A DNA stretch of 64,000 bases from Streptomyces fradiae. Lineage in GTDB: Bacteria; Actinomycetota; Actinomycetes; Streptomycetales; Streptomycetaceae. This document shows, one piece after another, positions 55,494 through 63,583 of the stretch (positions within the stretch are counted from its first letter, which is position 1; the number at the start of each line of letters is the position of its first letter). The stretch spans positions 7,316,001-7,380,000 of the forward strand of contig NZ_CP065958.1 in assembly GCF_041270065.1 (NCBI RefSeq). Direction: 5' to 3'. The notes beneath the pieces were generated by a model, which did no database searches, was not told the DNA's origin, and was given only the letters and a program-made list of their open reading frames with translations. The translations under genes and the position numbers were made by a program.

Positions 55494-56657
55494 GTGCCCA
55501 AGAGACACTCCCTGGACGCCGTGATCATCGGTGCCGGCGTGATCGGAGCCGCCTGCGCCTACTTCGCGGCCCGCTCCGGCCTCTCCGTCGCCGTCGTCGA
55601 CCGCGGTCCCGTCGCGGGCGGCACCACCGGTGCCGGGGAAGGCAACCTGCTCGTCTCCGACAAGGGGACGGGCCCCGAGCTCGACCTCGCGCTGCTGTCC
55701 ACGAGACTCTGGCGCGACCTGTCCGACGCACTCCCGCCGGACATCGAGTACGAGCCGAAGGGCGGGCTCGTCGTGGCGCACGACGAGCCCACCCTGAAGG
55801 CCCTCCGCGCCTTCGCCGAGTCCCAACGCGAGTCCGGCGTCCAGGCCGACGAAATCCAGGCCCAGGACCTGCCCGCACTCGAACCCCACCTGGCCCCCTC
55901 CCAAGCGGGCGGCTTCCTCTACCCTCAAGACGCCCAGGTCCAGCCGGCCAAGGCGGCGGCCCACCTGCTCGCGGCCTCTGGCGCCACGACCTACCTGGGT
56001 GAGGAGGTCACCGAGATCCTCCGTACCCCCTCCGGCACCGTCACCGGCGTCCGCACACCCCGCCGCGAACTCCTCGCACCCGCCGTGGTGAACGCCGCGG
56101 GCACATGGGGCGGCGAGATCGCCGCACTCGCCGGCGCGCACCTGCCCGTACTGCCCCGCCGGGGCTTCGTACTGGTCACGGAACCGCTGCCGCCCCTCGT
56201 CCGCCACAAGGTGTACGCGGCCGACTACGTCGCCGACGTGGCCAGCGACTCCGCGAACCTCCAGTCCTCGGCGGTGGTCGAGGGCACCCCGGCGGGCCCG
56301 GTCCTCATCGGCGCGACCCGCGAACGCGTGGGCTTCGACCGCACGCTCTCCCCGCAGGCCCTCCAGCGTCTGGCCGCCCAGGCGGCCGCACTCTTCCCGG
56401 TCCTGGCCGACGTGGATGTCATCCGGGCGTACCACGGCTTCCGCCCCTACCTCCCGGACCATCTCCCGGCCATCGGCCCGGACCACCGGGTGCCGGGCCT
56501 GTTCCACGCGTGCGGCCACGAGGGAGCGGGCATCGGCCTGGCCCCGGCGACGGCGGCACTGATCGCGGCGGCCCTCACGGACTCCGAACCACACCTCCCC
56601 CTGGCACCCTTCGCACCACACCGGGACTTCAGCGGACACGGCGGGGAAGCGGAATGA
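55494..56657 (+). CDS. FAD-dependent D-hydroxyproline dehydrogenase subunit (DadA/HcnC-like)
   Basis: This 387-residue amine oxidase-type flavoprotein has an N-terminal FAD-binding VIIGAGVIGAACAYFAARSG, GGTTGAGEGNLL and a C-terminal RPYLPDHLPAIGP to CGHEGAGIGLAP. It matches the D-amino-acid-oxidising subunit of multi-subunit D-hydroxyproline dehydrogenases (HcnC/LhpB type). It should oxidise cis-4-hydroxy-D-proline to 1-pyrroline-4-hydroxy-2-carboxylate together with the two downstream redox subunits. The GTG start lies just behind operator copy A with no ribosome site. Confidence 0.85.
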   Translation: MPKRHSLDAVIIGAGVIGAACAYFAARSGLSVAVVDRGPVAGGTTGAGEGNLLVSDKGTGPELDLALLSTRLWRDLSDALPPDIEYEPKGGLVVAHDEPTLKALRAFAESQRESGVQADEIQAQDLPALEPHLAPSQAGGFLYPQDAQVQPAKAAAHLLAASGATTYLGEEVTEILRTPSGTVTGVRTPRRELLAPAVVNAAGTWGGEIAALAGAHLPVLPRRGFVLVTEPLPPLVRHKVYAADYVADVASDSANLQSSAVVEGTPAGPVLIGATRERVGFDRTLSPQALQRLAAQAAALFPVLADVDVIRAYHGFRPYLPDHLPAIGPDHRVPGLFHACGHEGAGIGLAPATAALIAAALTDSEPHLPLAPFAPHRDFSGHGGEAE

Positions 56658-56703
56658 GGGACGGAAGTGGGGGCCGTGCAGGGGGCCGCGTTCGGGACGT
56701 AAA

Positions 56704-56770
56704 GCGTGATTTGTGGCGCGGATCCAGGAGCCTCGATCTCACCAGGGCCCGACCGCGCCGTAAATCATGC
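56704..56770. repeat. Imperfect inverted repeat inside the hydroxyproline operon
   Basis: Arms 56704-56721 and 56753-56770 pair in 15 of 18 positions around a 31-base loop, in the gap between the flavoprotein and ferredoxin-like genes. It may be a processing or attenuation site. Confidence 0.5.
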
Positions 56771-56832
56771 AGTCCCGGACGCGGCCACCGGAGCGGCCAC
56801 CACGCACCCACCCACCCACACCGGAGCACCCC

Positions 56833-57105
56833 GTGTCCTACAAGCTGACCTTCGACGGCCGTGAACTCCCGGCCCAGGAGGGCCAGTCCGTCGCCGCCGC
56901 CCTCTGGTCGGCCGGCATCCTCGCCTGGCGCACCACCCGCACCAACGGCGCGCCGCGCGGCGCCTTCTGCGGCATCGGTCAGTGCTACGACTGCCTCGTC
57001 ACCGTCAACGGACGCCCGAACCAGCGCGCCTGTCTGCTGCCCGCCCGCCCCGGCGACACCGTCACCACCCAGGAAGGAACGGGCCGTGCCGCGCTCGAAG
57101 ACTGA
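56833..57105 (+). CDS. (2Fe-2S)-binding subunit, HcnA/LhpE-like
   Basis: This 90-residue protein has a ferredoxin-like start (SYKLTFDGRELPAQEGQSVAA) and the cluster motif CGIGQCYDC with a distal cysteine in RACLLPARPG, typical of the small iron-sulfur subunit of hydroxyproline or cyanide-forming dehydrogenases. The GTG at 56833 has GGAG upstream; an ATG at 56767 would add 22 proline-rich residues. It overlaps the next gene by 20 bp. Confidence 0.85.
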   Translation: MSYKLTFDGRELPAQEGQSVAAALWSAGILAWRTTRTNGAPRGAFCGIGQCYDCLVTVNGRPNQRACLLPARPGDTVTTQEGTGRAALED

Positions 57106-58612
57106 ACTGGCCGTCGTCGGAGCCGGCCCGGCCGGACTCGCCGCCGCCGTCACGGCCGCGGACCTCGGCCTGACCGTCACGCTGCTCGACGCGGGTGCCC
57201 GCCCGGGCGGCCAGTACTACCGCCACCCCGCGCCCGCGCTCGCCGCGACCCACCCGCAGGCGGCGGCCCCGCACCACGACCGCCGCACCTTCACCACCTT
57301 GCTGAGCCGCCTCCGAGCCCACCAAGCGGCGGGCCGCATCGCGTACGTTCCGCACCACCACGTCTGGTCGGTCACCCGTGCCGACCCCACCCGTACCGAC
57401 CCCACCTGGACCCTCCACACCCGCACCACCGAATCGGCCCCCACCTCCGTCACGGCTCCACTCGCCGTCACCGCCCCCGCCGTGCTCCTCGCCACCGGCT
57501 CGTACGAGCGCCACCTCCCCTTCCCCGGCTGGACCCTCCCGGGCGTGGTCGGCGCGGGCGGCGCGCAGGCGATGCTGAAGGGCGGCCTGGTGCTCCCGGG
57601 CCGCCGGATCGTGGTGGCCGGCAGCGGCCCGCTCCTCCTGGCCGTCGCCGGCTCGCTGGCCGGCGCCGGAGCCCGGGTTCCGGCGGTCGTGGAGGCCGCC
57701 GCGTACACCGGCTACGCGACCGGCGGCGCGGCCGCCACCGCCGCGCTCCTCCGCAACCCGGCGAAGCTCGCCGAGGGCGCCCGCCACGGCGCCGCGCTCC
57801 TGCGGGCGCACACCCGCCTCCTCACCCGCCACGCCGTCGTCGAGGCGCACGGCACCGACCGGGTGGAGGCCGTCACGGTCGCCCGCCTGGACCGTGACTG
57901 GCGCCCGGTGCCCGGCACATCCCGCCGCATCCCGTGCGACGCGCTGGCCGTCGGCCACGGCCTGGTCCCCGAACTGTCCCTGGCCACCGCCCTGGGCTGC
58001 GCCACCCGTACGGCCCCGGACGGCACGGTCGCCCTCGCGCTCGACGCGGACCTGCGCACCTCGGTCCCGGGCGTCTGGTCGGCGGGGGAGACCGGCGGCA
58101 TCGGCGGCGCTCAACTCGCTGTCGCCGAGGGCGCCTTGGCGGCCCACTCCATCGCGCAGGCACCCGCCCCGACCCGCCTCCGCCGCACCCGCACCCGCCT
58201 GCGCGCCTTCGCCGACGTGATGGGCGCCGCCCACCGCCCCGGCGCCGGCTGGCAGCACTGGCTGCCCGACGCGACGGACGTGTGCCGCTGCGAGGAGGTC
58301 CCGGCGGGCCGGATCCGCGAGTCCCTGGCGGAGCTGGGCGCGCGCGACGCACGGACCGTCAAACTGCTGACCCGTGCGGGCATGGGCTGGTGCCAGGGCC
58401 GCATGTGCGGCCCGGCGGTGGCGGCGCTCTGCGCGGCGGCAGGCGCGGGCGCCGGCACAGACACCGGCACAGACACCGGCACAGACACCGGCACAGACAC
58501 CGGCACAGACACCGGCGCAGAGGAGACGGCGCCCGCCCCCGACCGCCGCCCCCTCGCCTGCCCCGTCCCGCTCCGCGACCTCGCCCAACTCCCGCTGCCC
58601 GCAGCGGATTGA
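57086..58612 (+). CDS. FAD/NAD(P)-type dehydrogenase subunit, HcnB/LhpF-like
   Basis: This 508-residue protein has AVVGAGPAGLAAAVTAADLG at the start, a second nucleotide-binding IVVAGSGPLLLAVAGSL, the segment GVWSAGETGGIGGAQLAVAEG and a C-terminal iron-sulfur (BFD-like) site CRCEE with GWCQGRMCGP. It is the second flavoprotein subunit of the dehydrogenase. Near the C-terminus a five-fold GTDT repeat (from residue 457) interrupts the usual end. GTG start preceded by GGAAGGAACGGGCC. Confidence 0.87.
   Translation: MPRSKTELAVVGAGPAGLAAAVTAADLGLTVTLLDAGARPGGQYYRHPAPALAATHPQAAAPHHDRRTFTTLLSRLRAHQAAGRIAYVPHHHVWSVTRADPTRTDPTWTLHTRTTESAPTSVTAPLAVTAPAVLLATGSYERHLPFPGWTLPGVVGAGGAQAMLKGGLVLPGRRIVVAGSGPLLLAVAGSLAGAGARVPAVVEAAAYTGYATGGAAATAALLRNPAKLAEGARHGAALLRAHTRLLTRHAVVEAHGTDRVEAVTVARLDRDWRPVPGTSRRIPCDALAVGHGLVPELSLATALGCATRTAPDGTVALALDADLRTSVPGVWSAGETGGIGGAQLAVAEGALAAHSIAQAPAPTRLRRTRTRLRAFADVMGAAHRPGAGWQHWLPDATDVCRCEEVPAGRIRESLAELGARDARTVKLLTRAGMGWCQGRMCGPAVAALCAAAGAGAGTDTGTDTGTDTGTDTGTDTGAEETAPAPDRRPLACPVPLRDLAQLPLPAAD
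58454..58513 (+). repeat. Five perfect 12-bp tandem repeats in coding sequence
   Basis: GGCACAGACACC is repeated five times without change and encodes (GTDT)5 in the C-terminal region of the HcnB-like subunit. The 12-bp unit keeps the reading frame when copies are gained or lost, so length variation among strains is expected. Confidence 0.95.
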
Positions 58613-58658
58613 TCACGTCCGGCCCGCCGGCCCTCTTGTGGCCGACCCGCACCCACCA

Positions 58659-58671
58659 ATAAAATGTCACA
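58659..58671 (-). promoter_or_regulatory. Operator copy B of the hydroxyproline regulon
   Basis: On the minus strand this reads TGTGACATTTTAT, matching copies A and C. It lies 20-32 bases before the ATG of the deaminase gene, inside an AT-rich gap, so the second half of the operon may have its own regulated promoter. Confidence 0.65.
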
Positions 58672-58690
58672 CACTACTAAGGAGCTGTTG

Positions 58691-59605
58691 ATGAGCGTCA
58701 CCACCTCGCACTGGACCCCCACCCGCCCCTGGCGCGGCATCATGGTCGCCACCACCCTTCCCCTCCGCCCCGATCTCTCCGTCGACTACGACGCCTATGC
58801 CGAGCATGTGCGCTGGCTGATCGACAACGGCTGCGACGGTGTCGTCCCCAACGGCTCGCTGGGGGAGTACCAGACCCTCACGCCGGAGGAGCGGGCCCGG
58901 GTGGTCCGTACGGCTGTGGAGGCGGCCGGCGACGGGGCGCGGGTGATGCCCGGGGTCGCCGCGTACGGCAGCGCCGAGTCCCGCCGCTGGGCGGAGCAGG
59001 CCGCCGAGGCCGGCGCCGGATCCGTCCTGCTCCTGCCGCCGAACGCGTACCGGGCCGACGAGTCGGCGGTGCTCGCGCACTACGCGGAGGTCGCGGGCGT
59101 GGGCCTGCCGGTCGTCGCGTACAACAATCCCATCGACACCAAGGTCGACCTGACCCCGCCGCTCCTCGCCCGGCTGCACGCGGCCGGACACATCGTGGCG
59201 GTGAAGGAGTTCAGCGGCGATGTGCGCCGGGCTTACGAGATCGCCGAACTCGCCCCGGACCTCGACCTGTTGATCGGTGCGGACGACGTCCTGCTGGAAC
59301 TGGCCCTGGCCGGTGCGGTGGGCTGGATCGCCGGATACCCGAACGCGCTGCCGGCCTCCTGCGCCACCCTCTACCGCGCCGCCACCGCGGGCGACCTCGC
59401 CACCGCCCTGCCGCTCTACCGGGCGCTGCACCCGCTGCTCCGCTGGGACTCCAAGACGGAGTTCGTCCAGGCCATCAAGGCCTCGATGGACCTCGCCGGC
59501 CGCCACGGCGGCCCGACCCGGGCGCCGCGCCTCCCGCTGACCGGGGCCACGGCGAGCGCCGTGCGCGCCGCCACCGAAAAGGCCCTGGCCGACGGCCACC
59601 ACTGA
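58691..59605 (+). CDS. DapA-family lyase, probable 1-pyrroline-4-hydroxy-2-carboxylate deaminase
   Basis: This 304-residue TIM-barrel protein has the Schiff-base Lys172 in IVAVKEFSGD and tyrosine in VVAYNNPIDTK, with DGVVPNGSLGEYQTLTPEER as the pyruvate-binding-like region. In the hydroxyproline pathway such an enzyme releases ammonia and gives 2,5-dioxopentanoate. Context (dehydrogenase before, epimerase after) supports this. GGAG lies eight bases before the ATG. The next step, 2,5-dioxopentanoate dehydrogenase, is not in the window. Confidence 0.85.
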   Translation: MSVTTSHWTPTRPWRGIMVATTLPLRPDLSVDYDAYAEHVRWLIDNGCDGVVPNGSLGEYQTLTPEERARVVRTAVEAAGDGARVMPGVAAYGSAESRRWAEQAAEAGAGSVLLLPPNAYRADESAVLAHYAEVAGVGLPVVAYNNPIDTKVDLTPPLLARLHAAGHIVAVKEFSGDVRRAYEIAELAPDLDLLIGADDVLLELALAGAVGWIAGYPNALPASCATLYRAATAGDLATALPLYRALHPLLRWDSKTEFVQAIKASMDLAGRHGGPTRAPRLPLTGATASAVRAATEKALADGHH

Positions 59606-59668
59606 GGTGCCACCACCGACCGGCCGTCACTGACCGGCCATCACTGAGACGGCGTCACCACTGACCGG
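59597..59668 (+). repeat. Degenerate short repeats between the deaminase and epimerase genes
   Basis: About five units of the form CAC(CA)CTGACCGGC occur head to tail, beginning within the last codons of the deaminase gene. They look like slippage products and fill the whole gap up to the epimerase ribosome site. Confidence 0.6.
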
Positions 59669-59681
59669 AGGGAACCGACCC

Positions 59682-60686
59682 ATGCGCACCCGTCACGTCT
59701 TCCACGCGGTGGACTCGCACACCGAGGGCATGCCCACCCGGGTGATCACCGGCGGCGTCGGGGTGATCCCCGGCGCCACCATGGCCGAGAAGCGGCTGCA
59801 CTTCATCGAGCACCTGGACCATCTGCGCACGCTCCTCATGTACGAGCCGCGCGGCCACGCGGCCATGAGCGGCGCGATCCTGCAGCCGCCCACCCGCCCC
59901 GACGCCGACTACGGCGTGCTGTTCATCGAGGTGTCCGGGCTGCTCCCGATGTGCGGCCACGGCACGATCGGCGTCGCCACCGTCCTCGTCGAGACCGGCA
60001 TGGTGCCGGTCACGGAGCCCGTGACCACGGTCCGGCTCGACACCCCGGCCGGACTGGTCAGCGTGGACGTCCGTGTGGAGGACGGCGCGGCGACCGCCGT
60101 GACCCTCACCAACGTGCCCGCCTTCTCGGTCGGCCTGGACCTCAAGGCCGAGGTCCCCGGCTTCGGCACGGTCACCTACGACCTGGCCTACGGCGGCAAC
60201 TTCTACGCCTTCGTGGAACTCGACGCGCTCGGCCTGCCCTTCGACCGGGACCGCAAGGAGGACCTGCTCGCCGCCGGGCTCGCCCTGATGGACGTGGTGA
60301 ACGCGGGCCCGGACCGCCCGGTGCACCCGGAGGACCCGGCGGTGTCCGGCCTCAAGCACGTCTACCTCGCCGCCCCCGGCTCCGACGCCCGCCGCTCCCG
60401 GCACGCGATGGCCATCCACCCCGGCTGGTTCGACCGTTCCCCGTGCGGTACGGGCACCAGTGCCCGGATGGCGCAGTTGCACGCGCGCGGACTCCTGCCG
60501 CTCGACACGGACTTCGTCAACGAGTCCTTCATCGGCACCGAGTTCACCGGCCGGCTCGTCCGCGAGACCACGGTCGCCGGCCGGCCCGCCGTCGTCCCCA
60601 CCGTCACCGGACGCGCCTGGATCACCGGCACCGCCCAGTACTTCCTCGACCCCACCGACCCCTTCCCCGCGGGATTCCTCCTGTGA
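59682..60686 (+). CDS. 4-hydroxyproline 2-epimerase (proline racemase family)
   Basis: This 334-residue protein has both catalytic cysteines of the family: Cys91 in LPMCGHGTIG and Cys255 in SPCGTGTSARMA. It begins with AVDSHTEGMPTRVITGG, the substrate-binding segment. It converts trans-4-hydroxy-L-proline to cis-4-hydroxy-D-proline, feeding the dehydrogenase. The ATG has CCGGAGGGAACC upstream. Its stop overlaps the next gene by four bases. Confidence 0.9.
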   Translation: MRTRHVFHAVDSHTEGMPTRVITGGVGVIPGATMAEKRLHFIEHLDHLRTLLMYEPRGHAAMSGAILQPPTRPDADYGVLFIEVSGLLPMCGHGTIGVATVLVETGMVPVTEPVTTVRLDTPAGLVSVDVRVEDGAATAVTLTNVPAFSVGLDLKAEVPGFGTVTYDLAYGGNFYAFVELDALGLPFDRDRKEDLLAAGLALMDVVNAGPDRPVHPEDPAVSGLKHVYLAAPGSDARRSRHAMAIHPGWFDRSPCGTGTSARMAQLHARGLLPLDTDFVNESFIGTEFTGRLVRETTVAGRPAVVPTVTGRAWITGTAQYFLDPTDPFPAGFLL

Positions 60687-61780
60687 CCGTCACCCCTTTC
60701 CCCGCACCCTTCACCGGGGTGCGCACCACCGACTACCACACGGCCGGCGAGCCCTTCCGCATCGTCGACCTCGCGGACCTCACCGGCTCCGGCCTCCCGC
60801 CGGTGCCCGGCGACACCGTCGCCGAACGCCGCGCCACCCTCCTCACCCCGCCCCGGCCCGGCAGCGACGCCGGTCACGGCGGGGGCACCGACCCGCGCCC
60901 CGGCCCGCACGACGACCTGCGCCGGCTGCTCGTCCGGGAGCCGCGCGGCCATGCCGGGATGTACGGCGGGCTCGTCGTCCCGCCGGACGACGACGGCGCC
61001 CATCTGGGCGTCCTGTTCTGGCACAAGGACGGCTGGTCCACGGCCTGCGGGCACGGCACCATCGCGCTCGGCGCATGGGCGGTCGACTCCGGCCGGGTCG
61101 CCGCGCCCGCCGACGGCGACGTCCAGGTCCGCATCGACGTGCCGTCCGGCCGGGTGACCGCGACCGTGCACCGCGCGGGCGGCCGCACCACCGGGGTCAC
61201 CTTCCGCAACGTGCCCGCGCGGGTCGCGGCCCGCAAGGTGCCGGTCGCCACGAGCCTCGGCACGGTCGAGGTGGACCTCGCGCACGCCGGCGCCTGCTAC
61301 GCGGCGCTGCCCGCCGCCGCGCTCGGCCTCGGCGTCGAGCCGGCCGGGCTCGCCGCCCTGACCCGCGCCGGTCAGGAGATCCGTACGGCGCTCGCGGGCC
61401 ACCCGGCGACCCGTGATCCGGCGGACCCGCGGCTCTCCGGGGTGTACGGCGTGATCCTGTACGAGGAGCTGCCCGACACCCCGCGCGGCCCGCACCAGCG
61501 CAATGTCACCGTCTTCGCCGACGGCCAGATCGACCGCTCGCCCTGCGGCTCCGGCACCTCCGCCCGGCTCGCCCTGCTCGCCGACGAGGGCCGCCTGACG
61601 GAGGGTGAGGAGCTGACCCACACGTCGATCGTCGGCACGGTCTTCACCGGCCGTGTCCTGCCGGCGCGGCCGGGCGCCACCGGTAGGGTCACGGAGGTGA
61701 CCGGCACCGCCCACCGCACCGGCGAGCACCGCTTCGTGCTCGACCCGGACGACGCCCTCGGCACGGGATTCACCCTGTGA
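60683..61780 (+). CDS. Second proline-racemase-family protein, probable trans-3-hydroxyproline enzyme
   Basis: This 365-residue paralogue begins RTTDYHTAGEPFRIV and has Cys122 in STACGHGTIALG and Cys288 in SPCGSGTSARLA. A ~20-residue Pro/Gly/His-rich insertion follows the N-terminal region. The partner gene encodes a pyrroline-2-carboxylate reductase-like protein, a pairing expected for trans-3-hydroxy-L-proline dehydratase. Known dehydratases carry Thr or Ser where Cys288 lies, so residue pattern and context disagree; it may be another epimerase. GTG start overlaps the previous stop (GTGA). Confidence 0.8.
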   Translation: MTVTPFPAPFTGVRTTDYHTAGEPFRIVDLADLTGSGLPPVPGDTVAERRATLLTPPRPGSDAGHGGGTDPRPGPHDDLRRLLVREPRGHAGMYGGLVVPPDDDGAHLGVLFWHKDGWSTACGHGTIALGAWAVDSGRVAAPADGDVQVRIDVPSGRVTATVHRAGGRTTGVTFRNVPARVAARKVPVATSLGTVEVDLAHAGACYAALPAAALGLGVEPAGLAALTRAGQEIRTALAGHPATRDPADPRLSGVYGVILYEELPDTPRGPHQRNVTVFADGQIDRSPCGSGTSARLALLADEGRLTEGEELTHTSIVGTVFTGRVLPARPGATGRVTEVTGTAHRTGEHRFVLDPDDALGTGFTL

Positions 61781-62799
61781 CCCCCGATACCCCTGAGGCC
61801 CCCGATGCGCCTGTGAACCACGCGGTCCCCGAGGCCTCCGAGAACCCCACCCCCCTCGTCCTCGACGCGGCAGCCGTGACCCGGCTGCTGCCCCCGGCCG
61901 CGGCCGCCGACGCGCTCGCCGCGGCCCTCCGCGACGGGCTCGACCCGGAGTCCGCCGCGCCGCGCAGCGCGGTGCCGGTGCCGGCCGGTGAACTCCTGCT
62001 GATGCCCGCCGCCTCCGCGTCCTGGGCCGGGGTGAAGGTCGCCGGAGTGGCGCCGGGCAACCCGGCCCGCGGCCTGCCCCGGATCACCGGCAGCTATCTG
62101 CTCCTGGACGGGCCGACCCTGCGCCCGGTGGCCGTCCTCGACGGCGCCGCGCTCACCACCCTGCGTACCCCAGCGGTGTCCGCCCTGGCGATCCGTCACC
62201 TCACGGCGCCCGGCCGCCCGGTGCGGCTGCTGCTCTTCGGCTCGGGGCCGCAGGCGTACGGGCATCTGGCGGCGGTGCTCGCCGAACGCGAGGTCACCGA
62301 GGTCGTGGTGGTGGCCCGCGACCCCGGCCGGGCGGCCCGGCTCGCCGCGCACGCCCGGGAGCTCGGCGTGCCGAAGGCCCGTACGGGCACGGCCGGGGAC
62401 GTGCCGGACGCGGACCTCGTGGTGTGCTGCACCACCGCCCGTACCCCGCTCTTCGACGGGCGGCTCGTCGCGCCCGGCGCCACGGTCGTCGCCGTCGGCT
62501 CGCACGAACCGGACGCGCGCGAGACCGACTCGGAGCTGGTGCGGCGGTCCGCCGTCTACGTGGAGTCGCGGGCCGCCGCGGCCCGCGAGGCCGGTGATCT
62601 GCTGATCCCGGAGGCGGAGGGGGTGATCGGCCCCGGCCACCGGGCCGGCACGCTGGCCGAACTGGTCAGTGGCCGGGCGGCCCCGCCCGGCCCCGCCGTT
62701 CCCCGTCTCTTCAAGAGTGTCGGCATGGCCTGGGAGGACCTCGCCGTGGCCGTCGCCGTGTACGGCGCGGCCCGTACCGACTACGGCAGGTCCGGCTGA
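61777..62799 (+). CDS. Ornithine-cyclodeaminase-family protein, probable pyrroline-2-carboxylate reductase
   Basis: This 340-residue mu-crystallin/OCD-family protein has VKVAGVAPGNPARGLPRITG, DGAALTTLRTPAVSALA, a Rossmann segment LLLFGSGPQAYGH and a C-terminal LFKSVGMAWEDLAVA. In hydroxyproline clusters this family (LhpI) reduces 1-pyrroline-2-carboxylate to L-proline. The GTG overlaps the previous stop by four bases. It completes a five-step-plus operon for 4- and 3-hydroxyproline. Confidence 0.85.
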   Translation: MTPDTPEAPDAPVNHAVPEASENPTPLVLDAAAVTRLLPPAAAADALAAALRDGLDPESAAPRSAVPVPAGELLLMPAASASWAGVKVAGVAPGNPARGLPRITGSYLLLDGPTLRPVAVLDGAALTTLRTPAVSALAIRHLTAPGRPVRLLLFGSGPQAYGHLAAVLAEREVTEVVVVARDPGRAARLAAHARELGVPKARTGTAGDVPDADLVVCCTTARTPLFDGRLVAPGATVVAVGSHEPDARETDSELVRRSAVYVESRAAAAREAGDLLIPEAEGVIGPGHRAGTLAELVSGRAAPPGPAVPRLFKSVGMAWEDLAVAVAVYGAARTDYGRSG

Positions 62800-62803
62800 G
62801 AAA

Positions 62804-62816
62804 CGTGACATTGTAC
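62804..62816 (+). promoter_or_regulatory. Operator copy C, before the GntR gene
   Basis: CGTGACATTGTAC matches copies A and B in the core GTGACATnnTAy. It lies 33-45 bases before the regulator start, which suggests autoregulation. Confidence 0.6.
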
Positions 62817-62820
62817 GCTG

Positions 62821-62843
62821 TCCTCCGGCGAGTTCTCGGAGGA
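62821..62843 (+). promoter_or_regulatory. Hairpin covering the gntR ribosome site
   Basis: TCCTCCG (62821-62827) pairs perfectly with CGGAGGA (62837-62843), which contains the ribosome site of the GTG at 62849. Folding would hide it. Confidence 0.5.
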
Positions 62844-62848
62844 TCAGC

Positions 62849-63565
62849 GTGGGTGACCTGAAGCAGCACAGTCTCATCAAGGCCCAGGAGCGGCTCCGCG
62901 ACCAGGTCGGCCACGCCTTGCGCGCCGCCCTGATAGCGGGCGAACTCCGCCCGGGCAGCATCTACTCGGCGCCCGGACTCGCCGCCGAACTCGGCGTGTC
63001 GGCCACCCCGGTGCGCGAGGCGATGCTCGACCTGGCCCGCGAGGGCCTCGTCGAACCCGTCCGCAACAAGGGCTTCCGCATCACCGAGGTCAGCGAGCGC
63101 GAGCTCGACCAGTGCACCGAACTGCGCACCCTGATCGAGGTCCCCACGGTCGGCCGGGTCACCGAGACCGCCACCGAGGAGCAGCTGGAGGCGCTGCGCC
63201 CGCTCGCCGAGGAGATCGTCACCAACGCGCGCGAGCACAACCTCATCGGCTATCTGGAGGCGGACCGCCGCTTCCACCTCACCCTGCTCGGTCTGGCCGG
63301 GAACGACCGCCTCGTCGAGACCGTGAACGACCTGCGCAAGCGCTCCCGGCTGTACGGACTGACCGGCCTCGACGAGGCGGGCAAGCTGGTGTCGTCGGCG
63401 GAGGAACACGTGGAGCTCCTCGACCTGATGATCGCCGGCGACCGGCAGGGCGCCGAGGAGTGCATGATGCGCCACCTCGGCCATGTGCGCTCGCTGTGGG
63501 CCGAGGCCCGCGACGAGCCGGTCGAGCGCCCGGCCGGCCGCCTCGGCCCGGTCCGCAAGAGCTGA
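62849..63565 (+). CDS. GntR-family (FCD domain) regulator of hydroxyproline catabolism
   Basis: This 238-residue protein has an N-terminal winged helix (GSIYSAPGLAAELGVSATPVREAMLDLAREGLVE) and a C-terminal FCD domain with the metal-binding pattern around ADRRFHLTLLGLAGN and MRHLGHVRSLW. FCD regulators respond to organic acids or amino acids. It is the last gene of the hydroxyproline block and its presumed operator occurs three times in the block. GTG start with GGAGG six bases upstream. Confidence 0.9.
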   Translation: MGDLKQHSLIKAQERLRDQVGHALRAALIAGELRPGSIYSAPGLAAELGVSATPVREAMLDLAREGLVEPVRNKGFRITEVSERELDQCTELRTLIEVPTVGRVTETATEEQLEALRPLAEEIVTNAREHNLIGYLEADRRFHLTLLGLAGNDRLVETVNDLRKRSRLYGLTGLDEAGKLVSSAEEHVELLDLMIAGDRQGAEECMMRHLGHVRSLWAEARDEPVERPAGRLGPVRKS

Positions 63566-63583
63566 CCGGGCCGCACGCCGGAC

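Noticed and set aside
53073..56639. Very long minus-strand open frame (over 1,100 codons) opposite the collagenase and flavoprotein genes
   Set aside because: Its translation is low-complexity Gly/Val/Glu/Arg-rich and mirrors the codon structure of the plus-strand genes, which have clear families and signals. High GC makes such antisense frames common.
58454..58513. Regular repeats considered as a CRISPR array
   Set aside because: The 12-bp units are contiguous without spacers and lie in a coding frame.
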